From Lutjanus erythropterus (lineage: Eukaryota > Chordata > Actinopteri > Lutjaniformes > Lutjanidae): DNA of 64,000 nucleotides. Shown one piece after another: positions 1 through 41,520 of this stretch. The stretch is taken from NCBI GenBank assembly GCA_020091685.1, contig CM034594.1:42481250-42545249 (forward strand), written 5' to 3'. Position 1 is the stretch's first letter. Every line of letters starts with the position of its first letter. The translations under genes and the position numbers were made by a program. The notes beneath the pieces were generated by a model. The model saw nothing but the letters and a program-made list of their open reading frames with translations. It did not search any database and had not been told where the DNA came from.

Positions 1-59
1 CCCTAATGGACTTGATATTAAATCCCCCTCAGATATTTAAAGTGTCTTTTTGGAGTGGC

Positions 60-300
60 TTGCCGAAAAAGCGGGCTTTTTCTTTTTTACAAGACGGCCG
101 AGTTAAGCCCGTCAGTGTGTCGGGAATGGGCCAGCTCGGCCCAGGCGGCTGTTAGATGGGATTATGGGACGACAGTAGGCGAGGGCAGCGCGACGCAGGG
201 GAGAGTGGAACGGCCAGATCTCCCTTCAATGACTTCCAGATGGACTGCAGGCCCAGGTTCTCCCACTGGAGATACACACTCAGCTTGGTTAACTTGTGCT
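60..300. other. CpG-rich unique block in the 3' flank
   Basis: This is a short GC- and CpG-rich stretch (many CG steps, e.g. GACGGCCGAG, GCGCGACGCAGG) in otherwise AT-rich sequence. A frame of 83 codons is open here but resembles no protein I know. It could be a conserved regulatory block or the edge of an exon of the downstream neighbour (brip1 would be expected on this side), but nothing supports a specific call. Confidence 0.3.
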
Positions 301-306
301 CCATAA

Positions 307-2439
307 GGGGCTTAAACTTGGCTTCTTTATAATGAGATTGACTGGGGTTTTATGTGGAAAGTTAGATAACATAAATTTCAATATGCCTGCCCTGCCCTTT
401 AATGCACTATTAAGGCTTTGACTAAGAAACTTGGACTGTTAAAGTGAAGTCAGGGATCTTTGGTGTAAACGTTTGTTGCTTTCCTTTTAATGTCAGGAGT
501 ACCTTACTTTTAAAATTGTCCAGTTGTTTGGTTTTGGTGCAGCATTTCAACTTTGCAAAACTACCAGAAGAAATGAAAAAGGAATGTTAGATATATTTTA
601 AGTTCAGGGTTGGATCAGATTGCTTTGAAATTTAGCCAGTTACTGAATACAGACTACATGGCAATTGTTGTAATTAGTCACATAAGACAGTGTGTTACAA
701 AATAAAATGGAATCTAATCTGAATACCAATGGGCGACTTCAACACCAAGCATTGAAAATATTGCACCTCATGCTAAAAAAAGGTGATCCACAAATCAAAT
801 TCTTTTTAAACATCTCAAGCCATTTTCAACGCAAATAAAATGCATTTTTCATATTATATATACAGTTAGTCAAATCAAATTCAGTGTTGTTTTCCAGCCC
901 AAGAAATGCTTGAAATCCGCCCAAATAATCCTGATAATAAACAACACAAATGAATTCATGAACAATATTGGTATTATCGTGGTTCAGAACAATTTTTCAA
1001 TATGACATAATAATAAAACAACAATTTAAGTATCCACAAGTGGGCTAATGCAAATAGAAGGCTACAACTCAACTGCTGTAAAAAAAAAAATTTACTTTTC
1101 TGCCTTAAACATAAAGGAAAAATAAAGGGACAGTGCAAATAACATGAAATAACAGGAAGAAGGAGAAAGTACACACAGTCCCATCCTATCAAACAGCCAA
1201 CAAATACATGACATTGTGTTACAACAGTTTTCCATTATGATGAATAAACAGATTTAGTTGCAGATCTCATCTTTGCAAAATAAATAAGATTTATGTAATA
1301 TCCAAGTTTCTAAGTACTGAGTAAATAGTTGTGTTCGCATAACTAAGGAATACAATTTATCGATATATTTTTAATATACTGTAATGCTTCATTAATTTCA
1401 AATGCAGCCCAACTCTGTCCACTGGCCCAAGCCCATTTTAACCCACATAATGTGACCTGAAACCATCCAGTTGGGCCTAAAACCATGCAATCTGGCAACA
1501 CTGATCAAACTACCCTCAAAAAACACCACTGTCAATATTGTGTGTAGTCGTTTTTGTGTAAGTTTTTGTTGATAGTGTTTTTTCAATCTATATGGAAGAC
1601 TTTATTCATGTAGCTAAGAGGAACAATTACTCAAAATATTCATCTTCCACGTTCAATATAAATAAAAATAAATAAAAATAAAAACAATTATTTGTTACTG
1701 TAAGTCACCACCAACAAGACTGGCAACCTGGGAGAAGTAATTTACTTTGTTATGAAGAAGAACATATTCCATTGATATATTCTATTATAACACTCAGGGG
1801 CATTGTTGCCCCATTTTCCTCAAGTATGATTGGCTGTCTGTTCAGTGAGAGGCGGGACCTTAGTTTGAACCAGCTGTGCAAAGTATTTATGAATGTGCAT
1901 TTTTCTTTTACGTGTAGCCTAATTTTTTTTTAAGAAGATTAATTCACTTTATGTATCATTTTACAACACAAGGTTGTATAATAAAATCTTAGCTGTAACT
2001 CCCTTTATGCTACTCACAAAAACCATACACAAAACAACTATATACAGCAAATGAGCAAATAAATAAGAATAATAAATAATAAATCATAGAACTGCTATTA
2101 TTGCACTAATTATTTTTGAAATACTGAGAATGGATTTAGGAGTTTCACAGCCTGAGGAAAGAGGTCATATTGAGGTACAAGTTCTTTTTGTATGGAAGCT
2201 TTATATTATATTTGTATGATGCCTCTATGTTGTGTGGTGATACAGGAATGTGAGATACTGTAATGTTAATAATTAAAGTAGATAGATCATGCCCCCCCCG
2301 CGTAAGTCAGTGCCCTGCTTGGGCCACCCCAGTCAAAGAAGTGTGGACACGCCCCTGTTAACACTTGTATAAGAAACTCCATGTCAGATGGACTTTTCAT
2401 GAGTTAACAGAGCATCAGCAGTCATGAAAACAAGTATCA
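307..2439. other. AT-rich intergenic, no gene seen
   Basis: Low-complexity A/T runs and short open frames only. A cytosine run with GCGTAAGTCAGTGCCC near 2291 looks like repeat-derived sequence. No coding signature was recognised. Confidence 0.5.
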
Positions 2440-2624
2440 TAATTTTCAAAAGTGATGTATTCTTAAGATATAATCAAAAATGTAATCAGGTCATCTTTGA
2501 CAATGTAACTGTAATCTAATTACACTATTTTCAAATGTAATTGAGATGATTATAGTCATGTATTGTTTCGAATCTGATTATGTAATCCTGATAACATTTA
2601 ATCTGTTATTACACAACCCTGTTT
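2440..2624. repeat. dispersed 'TAATCTGATTA' element, copy 1
   Basis: The stretch is rich in GTAATCTAATTA/AATCTGATTATGTAATC motifs and ends in ACACAACCCTG. The same vocabulary recurs at 36793-37385 and, reversed, at 17890-18775. All three look like members of one short DNA-transposon family ending in CAGGGTTG. Confidence 0.5.
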
Positions 2625-3015
2625 AATTCCCAGTTCTTTTTAGGTAAAGTGTTGTATTTTGTGTTTTTTACAGATGTGGTTGGCTCCAGCAGCAGTCCAC
2701 TTCTGCTCATCCATATTAAAGGCTGAAGCTTAAACAAGACCAGAGTGAGGAAATCAGTAACAGTAGAAGATTTTTTTTGCCTTTGAATAAATTGTTCTAT
2801 TTTGTTGTCATTATTTTTATAACATGTGACAGCTACCCATAACATAGAATAAGACCCAGTGTAAAGCTGTGCACTGTTGTCACTACTTACTAATGTTCAA
2901 ATAAATGGCATCCTCAAAGATATCTTATGTAACCCTTAACATTATTTAAGAATGCTGCACACTACACAGTGCTGTTAATGTTAATGTTTCATCACAAAGT
3001 GCAATATTGCTTAAT

Positions 3016-3643
3016 TTAAAGGGACAGTTCACCCCAGAATCAAAGATACATATTTTCCCCCATTTATCCATCTAGATCGGTGTTGTGTCAAATGGTTTTC
3101 CTGGGGGCTCTCTTAAAATTGACAAAGCATCACAACCCAATTCCTTATCAATAAATTGTGCGAAGAGCTCATTTGTGCATAAATGAAAGTCCCTATTATT
3201 TATGCTATTTCACCTTACATTATCTTAACACATTACTAAAAACACATTTTAAAACTTTATAAATGAGAAATAAATTTGATTAGGCGGATTAACAGGAAAA
3301 CAATATAGCCGACTTCATAAATGAGACAAAATAAGTGCATTTAGACAGAAATTACAGGCGTTACAAGTGTATCAGAAGGAAGCGTGCATCAGGCTCATGC
3401 TTGTAACAGCACAAGATGTAACTATAACTGAGTCAGGGTTTCTTGAAAGACACATTGCTGTTGTTGCTGTTCAAATATTTTTTGGTGGATGATTTGAGCA
3501 TCACAAGCCATGTACCATCTAGTTCCATTATATTGGAGAGAAGACTCACTCACTCACTCACTCTATGGCAGATATCTCTCAAAAATTCTGCAACACACAA
3601 CAAAAAAAATCTAGATGGATTTCAGGGTCAGCTGTCTCTATAA
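3016..3643. mobile_element. TTAA-flanked MITE, copy 1 (interrupted)
   Basis: It begins TTAAAGGGACAGTTCACCC, the same terminus as the complete element at 46489-46988. Internal matches are CATATTTTCCCCC, ATTTATCCATCTAGAT, GAGCATCACAA and TAGTTCCATTATATTGGAGAG. The right end is decayed (GCTGTCTCTATAAA), and about 400 bp between 3095 and 3495 are not shared with the other copy. TTAA targets fit piggyBac- or Kolobok-type elements. No transposase frame is present. Confidence 0.65.
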
Positions 3644-4292
3644 ACAACCCTACCCCGCTCTCTTAGATCTTATTTTTCCTATACGACTAATGTGTAACAG
3701 CAAATACACTTTAAGTGAAACATAATGTTGCCCCAAATTAAGTTGGATGTGTTTACTTCTAACATTTAACCAAAACCACAGTCCATTCTGAAGCAAAACA
3801 ATTTTTTTTGTTGGCTGAACCTGCCCACATGCTACACCCAGCCTCCGGTATCAAAGTCCTGCTCTTACTGTAATACATCCACCACTGACCCTGACCGTCT
3901 CGTGTCTGATACAAGAACGCAGCACGTCCTTCGCGAGTGAACATAATCCAGGCAGCAATTATGTTTCCCTCAGACGTATTAGTAATATGTGAACAGAATT
4001 TCATGGACACAGGGTTTCCATACCAGTGGTTTTATTCGATTTATTGCAAATCTGCCAAACCATGATGGCGTGTTTTTGATATTTGAATGTAGTTGTCATT
4101 CCAGGCAGCCTTGGCCTCCACTCCTTTCTGTACCATATCTATTCTCTTGAAATTTAACAAAAAGTTTGACAAAAAGTACGGCAGACTTGATGTTCTTACA
4201 CATCTCAAACAAGTTCCAAGAGTCTACTAATAGATTTATATGCCATATTTAAATGAATAGTAGCCAAGACTGCCAGGGATAGTACTAAAAAT

Positions 4293-4544
4293 TAGGGATG
4301 CAACTAATTATTTTCATTGTCGAATAATCTGTTGATTATTTTCTCAGTTAATTAAACCTGTCACAATCTTGTCAGTTGCAAAATAGGTGCCGATTTTTCA
4401 AGTTGTTTGTAATGAATGTTCATTTTCAATCAATCTGTTGATCATTTTCTCTGAAATCAGAATTTGGACTTTTTTTGTTTAAGAATTACTCAAATTGTTT
4501 CCCAAAATAGTTTAAGATTAATTTAATTAACTGTTGCAGCTTTA
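4293..4544. mobile_element. short hAT-like MITE, copy A
   Basis: The termini are TAGGGATGCAAC on the left and GTTGCAGCTTTA on the right, i.e. inverted repeats. The flanks are CTAAAAAT and GTAAAAAT, an 8-bp target duplication with one mismatch. The interior carries the AACTAATTATTTTCATTGTCG and GAATAATCTGTTGATTATTTTCTC motifs found in the other copies at 38306, 41199, 55107 and 56412. It is non-coding. Confidence 0.7.
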
Positions 4545-5156
4545 GTAAAAATACAGTTGAACATCAAAAATTGCACAGCATTCGTTTGAAACCAGTCAGC
4601 ACAAAGGAAGACGGTGCATGATTAGTGGATAAGGAATTTAGTAGTTCACATTTGCAAAAGCAGTGGTACAGCCCTTTAAGCAAATCAGATTAGTGACTGA
4701 AACTGTACTTTCTGACAGTGAAATGAATGTCTGATCACTATTATCAGGTAAGTTATAGCTCAGAATTTCAAGATAGCCGGCTGATGATTTGTTGATTGGA
4801 GTGGTAGCTCTCGGCGAAGAGCCTCCCTTCATGTGAAATGCATCAACAGCTGAGAAAGAGATAGAGGAAGAGGTGCTGACACGAACCAGGACCTAGCCAT
4901 CAGCATAACTCATGATCTAATGAGAGCTCTGTGTGAGAGAAAGCAGTGCCCTGTATGCTGATGTACTCATCCTGCTGTCTCTGCATTCCTTTCAACAACT
5001 TTACTTTGACTTTTGATCGCAGGCCCGTTCGACATTTACTGATGGTTACTTGAGTGGATACTTGACTGTAAAGTGAATCTTTCTGATTCTATTGGACAGC
5101 ACCATGTAGTGCTGTTTATACTTTATAAGTCATGTGTTGTACAGTGAAGCCAGTTC

Positions 5157-5570
5157 AGGGGCCTCATTTATAAAATGGACATGCAATTAATTGTGATCTT
5201 GAGTAAAAAAACTCAAGTAGTTATTTGTAAAATCTTACTTTGACGTGGAAATGATTGTATCTCTAAGCAAAGTCTAGACTTGAATTCAGTGATTTTCCTG
5301 CTGGTTATGTCAGGTTAGTGCAGCCTGTGGTAAACTTAGCATCACCTTTATTAACAATGTGACAGGAGTTATCAATTAAAGGTGTGAGGAAACAAAAGTG
5401 ACACTCCAAGCTTTGTGCTTGTCTTTGTTTATCAGCCCACTGTTTAGTCCCCTGAATAACACATGTTGTCTGGCTTCAATCTCCTCTACCATCCCTGTGA
5501 TCTTGTCCTCCAACACTTCACTTTTCTCAGTTGGTCCATGGCTATTCACCATGAAATGAAACAAAAAACC
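5157..5570 (-). mobile_element. Harbinger-type transposon remnant with Myb-like domain, copy 1
   Basis: A minus-strand frame (5564-5376) reads EKSEVLEDKITGMVEEIEAR, then QHVLFRGLNSGLINKDKHKAW. This has the spacing of the Myb/SANT-like DNA-binding protein of PIF/Harbinger transposons (family pattern F.. E....L..EVE.R...LF..L..G..NK.K...W). The remnant ends on the left at GGGGCCTCATTTATAAAATGG (5157-5177), an end also present, inverted, at 32517-32534. No nuclease frame is present and the protein is truncated, so the element is dead. A second copy is at 32222-32534. Confidence 0.6.
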
Positions 5571-5683
5571 AAAAAAAACAAAATTGATTTAATAATTTAC
5601 TTTTCTCCTTTGGATAAACTTGAATCTTTGAGTTTTAGAAACCCACAGAATTCTTTATTTCAAATATTGGTCACCTGATTTAA

Positions 5684-5686
<3 letters not shown>

Positions 5687-5720
<34 letters not shown>
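5687..5720. repeat. (AT)17 microsatellite
   Basis: Uninterrupted AT dinucleotide run of 34 bases, followed by further TATTATTA sequence. Confidence 0.98.
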
Positions 5721-5725
<5 letters not shown>

Positions 5726-8129
5726 TATTAATCTTTATTCACTTTCACTTTAATCACTTTACTTAACAGTTATAAGAAGAAAAGTAATTTATATCAACTC
5801 AAGTTTATAGGTTTGAAAAACTAAACTCGAGAGTTTGTGTTTGATACAAAGATTTGGTGGTTATATTCAACAGTAATTTGTCAGATATGTATTTATCTGA
5901 TATAAATGTACTATTTATCTTTAAAGTGTGACTCGCAGTGTTCTTTTCCAGTTTTCAAATGGAACTCCTTCTCAACTGTGAACAAAAAGTGGTGACGCAG
6001 GTTAGATGCCCCTCCCTCTGTTCCTCAACCAGGTGGTTTATGTGTAGCAACAAGTTTCTGTCCATTTATTTTGAAAGTCTAACCAGACATGTATTACTTA
6101 TTATGTACGCACTGAGCTCTGTACATGCAAAAGGACTCACAAGAGGCATACTGCAGGTATAAGCCTGCCATTGGTTACTTGGTGTCAGTCGGCATTGTGG
6201 CATCTGCTATCTATGTTTTCAAAGTCCCTGTGAAGCAACAACTTCTGAGTTGCGACCTGCATGCTGAAAATGACAAATTAGCACCTGGGAGGCTAATGGT
6301 ATGAACATGAACAAGCTGGCAGCTGTTCCCTTTTTTTTTGCGGGGGTGTGGGTGGGGGGAGGGCGGGTGATTTAGTCATGTTAATGCGAGAGCTCGCCTC
6401 CTGACGTGCAGATGTTCCACCAAAACAAGTTCCCCCTTGACACTATTGTGCACCAGCACCGAAGCTGCATCCTGGGCTTAGCTCTGCCCAAGGTGTCTGT
6501 GATTGGTTTAAAGAAATATAAACAGGGCAGGGCGTTTTTTTTCCCCTATAGCAGAATGTGCATGTGTGGAGCCAGACCTCTGTCCAGTGCAGAGACTGAG
6601 AGGGGTACATAGAGCGTCATAGTTTTAAACTTAGGGCCACTGACCAAGCAACATTTTTCAGCGTTATATGCAACAAACACACTTGGTTAAAGTTATGGAA
6701 AGATCATGCTCATGCTTAATTAAAAGGATCAGGGTGAGTGAACAATAATTGCTTGGATGTTAAGAGATGGATGAGATTCACTGCCTCCTACACTGGCAGT
6801 GAACACGGGTATTAGATGTAAATCCTGAGCTGAGCTACAGAATCGTCCAATTTGAACATAATTCATGGGCTATAAGAACAGCAGTCTGAGCCACTGATTG
6901 TTCTTACAGCAAATAAAGTATCTTTTGAACTTTTCACACATGATGTAACAATAATAAAAGCAAATAAAACGTAATAGTAATTTCTTCAACCGTCTAATTT
7001 AAAGGAGAAATCAACATCATTCCTTCAGTCGCATTATCCTCCTTGAAATTTCCATTCCAGGCTAGAATTTCACGTTGATTAGAGTTCAAATTAATGCTGT
7101 ATATTCGTCAGATGAGTGAGTGTCAATGAGTCGTAAGAAATCATTAATGTTGTAGAAGTAGTAACAGTTAAATTAAGCAATATGTTAATGGAGTCTGGCA
7201 GGCGGTCAGACAGTGTGTCTAAGTGTGTATTTTCAGAGCAGTGGGCTTTTGTTTTCAGGATAGCAGGCAGAACTTTACATGGACAGACAACTGACAGTTA
7301 TGAACAGCTGATCAACTTGCATTAAATAGGGATTCATCTTATTTAATATACCATCTATGTGCTCATTTCTGCAAGTGCAGTTGCTACATTTTGCTCCTTT
7401 AGAATGAGTGTAATGTGTACAGTGTTGGTCTTGGATTAAATATAGCAAACACTCAGAGGCATGAAAATGTTTATTTATCAGGTGTGCAAAAATGTCAGTA
7501 TATTCAAAAATGTTATATTGAATTTAACATCATGAAATAAAGGGACAATGCACAAATGCATAAGGGATCACCATCACATCCTACACATATTTTTTTCCTT
7601 GTTAAAGCAAGTTCAGACTCTGCTGTGTGTGCTGCTGCTGAGAGCTGTTTCTTTCCTGCCTGCTCAGGCTGTTTTGTATTTGCAGTCTTGCGAGGATTTT
7701 TTCCAAGTAAGTCATTCGGGAGTGGGATTTTGTGTGCAGCTCTCCTTTCCGGTACTCACCATGGCTTAACAACAGTTCTTTAAGCTCCCATCTGGTTCTG
7801 ACTGAGAGTTCTTTGCTGTCCCGTTTCACTAGAATATTGTTTGGAGTCATGAGTTTTGAGCCAAGCTTTGACGACCAATCACAGTAGTACAGCTTAGGTT
7901 TACTCCTACACTCCCAACATGATGTTTTCTTCAGATGCTAGTAGCACACGAGTAGCATTGACCTGTTGAGAGTATTTGGATAAGACCCACGTGTAAAGCT
8001 TTCACTTGATTGAATTGCTCTGAATGTTCATCATGGGAAAAGAAAATTTATCTGTCATGTTCTGATATGATCAATCTCAATTGGCAGTGCCCAGAGGAAA
8101 ATTTTGTTTCTTACACTGGTCTTTTTTTT
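5721..8129. other. intergenic, no gene recognised
   Basis: Mixed AT-rich sequence with short open frames on both strands (about 60-82 codons, e.g. 7548-7850). They overlap one another, lack homology I recognise and have no splice context. A G-rich run lies at about 6340-6370. Nothing is assignable. Confidence 0.45.
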
Positions 8130-8600
8130 GTCTGATGAGAAATAAATGAGATTCTTATTTTGAGCTCACTGAAGCCTCATCTGTTTCTCCTAAATCCTCC
8201 TTAGGAGCAAAAAGGAGCAAAAGAAAAGAAAAGCAGGAGATCTTTTGCTGAGCTCATAGGTGTCTCAGAGGTTTCTCCCTGACAAATGTATGGAGCTACA
8301 AGATTTTAATTTGACCACTGAGACAAATTTAAGATTTCATGTTAAGATCTCACTGTTATTTCAAGAGCTGATTACTCAAAGCAAGTTCATGATCAGTTCA
8401 GTGAGACAAAAAAAGAACATTTTAAGATCTTAAATTGGGCTCAAATTAGTCTTGTGCTGAGAAAAGACAAAGGCTATTTCTCAGGGTCTGAATTTAAGAA
8501 GTACGAGAAAATAGTCGAAGTTTCATATTGGTCTTAAATTGAGTTCATTTATGTTGAGAAGGTGAGATCTTATTTCGAACTTTTCCTTTCCTGTGGGTGG
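8130..8600. repeat. degenerate repeat rich in TTAAGATCTYA palindromes
   Basis: The palindromic word recurs in both orientations: TGTTAAGATCTCAC, TTTAAGATCTTAAA, GGTGAGATCTTATTT, GAGATTCTTATTT. The block looks like a decayed inverted-repeat element, but clear ends and a target duplication were not found. Confidence 0.4.
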
Positions 8601-9935
8601 ACTCTGTACACTTTTACCTTATTCATCAAATTGTAGCAAAATTCATTTTGGCACATGGAAATAATTGATAATATAATAACAGGCACAAAGAATCATGGCT
8701 GTGATGACTTTTCAAGTCTATGACAACTTTTTGACATAAATCCCAGTCCCTCCCAGGTGACCATTTCTCAAGGCTGGCAATACAGTATTTTTTTTCCTTA
8801 TTGTCAACAAATCCCATGAAAGACCCAGATCTATCAAATCTTTCTCAACCTGTTTATAATGGAAAGCGTGCCAGTTTGTTAGCACGTCAGCTAACATTAA
8901 CTTCAGTGAATTGTGTATTAACTTACAACGTTAATGTTACAGCTCAGAATCCTTTTATTGAGTTAAGGCTAACTCCCACTGCATCTGTATTGTTATCCCA
9001 TTTTAACCTTTAACTTTACCTTTACTTTGGCACCTTACCTAGTAATTTTTACTGAAGTATTAAGGTAAAAGTAATGTCTGCAGAAAACACAAACAGAAAT
9101 GTACCAGAATGCTTTGTTTGCATGTTAAAATCACAAAATGTTTCTTCGGGGGGAGGATGCCCCCAGACCCCCTACAGGGGATTGGTTTACGAACATGTTA
9201 CCTTTTCCACCTCTGAGTTTGCAGGTCTGACCAATGTATTGATCCTTCACATCAATGAGTCACACTGTTGCACAGGTTGACATGTTTGTTTATTACCACG
9301 AGTGCAGCCAATCTAATTTATTTTGAGTCAGTCCTAAGTACTAAGTACCATTCAGCCCAACAACTGTATATTCTAGTCAGTCAATTCACATGGAATTTAT
9401 TATTATGAATAATACATACAGTGTTGACATTTGGCATCAAGGCTCTGACCTTGTCACTCCCTGAAGCACCAAGCCCAGAAAAAACTGTGCAGAACATTAT
9501 CGGTACCCATCTCCCAAATATCCTTGTAAACTGTGGGGAATGACAATAACAACTGCCTCCCTGCATGTAGACTGTGGACCAACCGGTGGATGCTGGGGTG
9601 GAGGTAGAGCTTGCTTTTGAAATACTACATGAACAGCAGTGGCAGCAAGTGACGGCGTAGCTTTCATGTGAGCCAAAAAATGGTGTATTGGTTATATATC
9701 GCAGTGAGACGAGTGTGCTATGTGAGTGAAGCAGTAGACTTGAGTTGACTGAACTAGCTTTGCTTCATTAATCAGCAGCTGAAAATAGGTCCCAACAAAT
9801 AGACTGTTTACTCGTCTTGGAGTAACTTTCCCTGAAAACTAGTTCCAAGCTGTTTTAGGAAATTATTTAGACACCTTTGATAATCCAGTTTTTAAAGAAT
9901 TACATCTTTTGGAACTGGTTAATTTACTTATTCTG
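8601..9935. other. intergenic, no gene; short repeat-like tract
   Basis: The GGGGGAGGATGCCCCCAGACCCCC-like tract near 9149-9180 is a pattern I associate with teleost dispersed repeats. The remainder is unremarkable AT-rich sequence. The minus strand has AATAAA-type words near 9289 and 9397, which could serve a very long tbx4 3' UTR, but there is no evidence that they do. Confidence 0.35.
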
Positions 9936-9939
9936 TACT

Positions 9940-10384
9940 TCTTTCTCTACCGTAAAAATGTAAAACTTGAGAAAACGGATTTTTAATTTTAAGGGACTTA
10001 AATTTTGAGCCCAACTCATTCTTTTCTTCTTTAGATAAAAATGACATCTTCAAGTTTTACAAACCCCCCAAAAATGTATTTCAAAAATTGTAGGGTAAGT
10101 TCATTGCAGTGGGAGTGAATGACGGTTACTATTTTAACATTTTCAATTAAGACCATTTAATTTACAGGCACCAAAATAATGACAAATTATGTTCACAGCT
10201 CACTGTGACCAATTTTGAAATACAATTGTTTGAGTTCCTAAAACTCAAAGGTTCAGGCTTATCTAAAGAAGAAAAGTATATTATAATATTATAGATCAGT
10301 AAAACTTTTTTTTTTTTTTTTTTAAGTTTTTTTTTCAAAACTCAAAAAGTTTGAGTTGTCTCAACTTCCTTTTTTACAGCATGG
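9940..10384. repeat. 'TTGAGAAAACTCAAA' MITE, copy 1
   Basis: Shared words with the copy at 31806-32205 are TGTATTTCAAAAATTGT..GTAA, TGAAATACAA, AAAGAAGAAAAGTA, and terminal AAACTCAAAAAGTTTGAGTT and CAACTTCCTTTTTTACAG. The right end, rich in T runs, complements the left ends of related copies (CACTGTAAAAAAGCAAGTTG). It is a non-autonomous, presumably DNA-transposon, repeat. Confidence 0.55.
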
Positions 10385-11695
10385 TCTAGAATCTCTTAGT
10401 TTGTTATCAATGGGTGCAGACTGGGATGTCTGGATGAAATTGGACAGGCCAACAACTAATCAGAGCAACAAAACATGACCTTCAACCAATCAAGGCAACA
10501 ACACTTGTGACCCAGCTTCTGACTGCCACATGCAAGTTTGGACTGCATGATCCATTTTCAAGCAGGAAAAAAGTGGTGGCCTAGTGACAAAAGTTCTTAA
10601 ATTACAGCTAAACAGTATATTAAAATATTTCTTAAAATATTTGAGGCAAGAAATAAGTAATGCAGTTACATAATCATGGGTCATATTTCATCCCTGCCAG
10701 TTGTATCTGACTTTCATGAGCCTGGTGTGTCGCGCTCAAAGCATGTGACGTTACAACATGTGATATTTCAAATCTGGACCAGTGAGACTCCTCAGTCAGT
10801 TATCACATCAAACTCGCCCCATATTAAATAAATGGTTGTGATTGACCCTACAAGATCCAGGGTGGGAGGAAATCTCTGTGGACGGGAGGGTGGCCAGGTG
10901 TATCTGCCAGAGCAAATGAAAGCAGATTTGTTTGGTTCCAACTTTAGTAACCAAAGGGCTTGAAGACGAGTGATAAAGACAAGGCAGGGAAGTCAGAAAG
11001 TATGATGATGATGAAGTGTTTTAGTCCAGTAAGATGGACTAAAACACTGTAAGTTTTTCTCATTTCATTGGATTTGTTGACAAACAGAAAAACATTCTTT
11101 AAACTCTATCTGGAGTTCTGCAAGAAATAATAAAACCCTCAGTTGTTTGCTGTCAGGTATTCATATTTTACATATCTAGATCTCTCATTCTCTTCAAGAG
11201 TAAGCAGAGCAATTGTTGATTTTCCCTTATCTTTTCATTGTCTGAAAAATTATCCTTGTTGTTTCTTCAGGCCAGGTAGGTGATACTACTTGGACAGTTG
11301 TTGTGAAGACATTACTGCCACACTTTGTGTCTCATCAGCTCTTCTGGTGCTGTTGAACTTAATGCTCCCTCTCTTAGACTTTGAAGTGCAGCTCAAACCT
11401 GCACTTTGTATTTGAGCGTTAGAAAACCACCATATCCAATCACAGGAGAGTACGTATGCTACACACCTGCATAAGTAAAGAGGTCAGCCACTGTTCACTA
11501 CATACAGTTTTGTATGTAATAGTGCTTCAGTGAGAATCCACGGATGTAAATGGCTTTAGAGTGCAATTTGGCAGTGACCATGGCTGTAGTTCAATATCAT
11601 TGCTTGGCATCAGCAGCCCACAGTGGGTTTTTGAACCTTCATCATTTCATTTCAGACTTGTATATTGGAAAAACTGGTTTCCCCAGTTGTCCATA
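10385..11695 (-). other. probable tbx4 3' UTR and immediate 3' flank
   Basis: Unique, mostly non-repetitive sequence directly after the tbx4 stop. No AATAAA on the minus strand is obvious within the first kilobase; an ATTAAA-type word lies at 10161-10156 inside a repeat. The polyadenylation site is therefore not fixed. Confidence 0.4.
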
Positions 11696-40499
<28,804 letters not shown>

Positions 40500-41198
40500 C
40501 TCTGCAGGATTAGAAAAATACTCAGCTGTCAGACTTAGCAGTGAGGGACTGTGGAGGAGGAGGGAAATGCGACATGTGACACTAACACACATATAATGTA
40601 GACTCTCTAATGCAAATAATTCATGTTATGCCAGCATAGTGACTGCAGAAATGTACCACTGGTTTCCTCAGTGCTAGCAACCTCTGCTCAAAAGCATATA
40701 TTCGGAATATAGCCTCTAGACTGCTACATGTACTGTGTGTGTTATCTGCCCTTCAACAATGAATGTTAGTGTGAAATGTAAATGGAAAATATAAGTTGCA
40801 AAAAAACCAAAAAAACCAAAACAAAACAAAACAAGAAACCCCCATAAATATTACTGTTTACTGAGGATAATTAAAACTTATTATTGTGTAACAATGCTGA
40901 CTGGACAAATTAAACATTTTACATTACAACTTGGTAATAACATGGTAATGATGGGTGGTGTAATAAAGCAGCAATAATTAAGTAATTAACACAGTAATAA
41001 CCAGGAAATAGCTTGGTATTAATAGTGGGTATATCTGGGTAATATTAGACTACTTAGTAATAGTGTAGTAATCTTGAGTTAACAATATGGTAACCTACTT
41101 ACAATAAAATGGTAATTTGAATTTTGAAAAATGGTTATATAGTGATCTTAATTACAACCTGATGATAATGAGGTAATATAGGTTGAAGTTATTATGAA

Positions 41199-41520
41199 AG
41201 CTGCAACAATTAGTTGATTAATTAGTTACTTAATCAAATGAAAAATTAGTTGCCAACTGTTTTGATAATTGATTAATCATTTCAGTCATTCTTCAAGCAA
41301 AAATATCAAACATTTGCAGGTTCCAGCTTCTTAAATGTGAGAACGTGATTTACGTCATTTATGACAGTAAATGAAGAGTCTTTGGGTTCTGGACAGTTTG
41401 TTGGACAAAAGAAGCAATTCGAAGAAGTTGCTTTGGGCTCTATGAAATTGTGATGAGCGTTTTTCACATTTTTTTATATTATATAGACTAAACAATTAAT
41501 AGAAAGAGAAAATAATCTGC
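41199..41520. mobile_element. short hAT-like MITE, copy C (reverse)
   Basis: It starts AAGCTGCAACAATTAGTTGA and includes GTTCCAGCTTCTTAAATGTG, TTTTGATAATTGATTAATC and TTGGGCTCTATG. These are the reverse-orientation words of copies A, B and D. The right end is degraded (AACAATTAATAGAAAG). Confidence 0.6.

Noticed and set aside
1-11695. brip1 downstream neighbour
   Set aside because: Expected from vertebrate synteny, but no helicase motif or recognisable exon was found.
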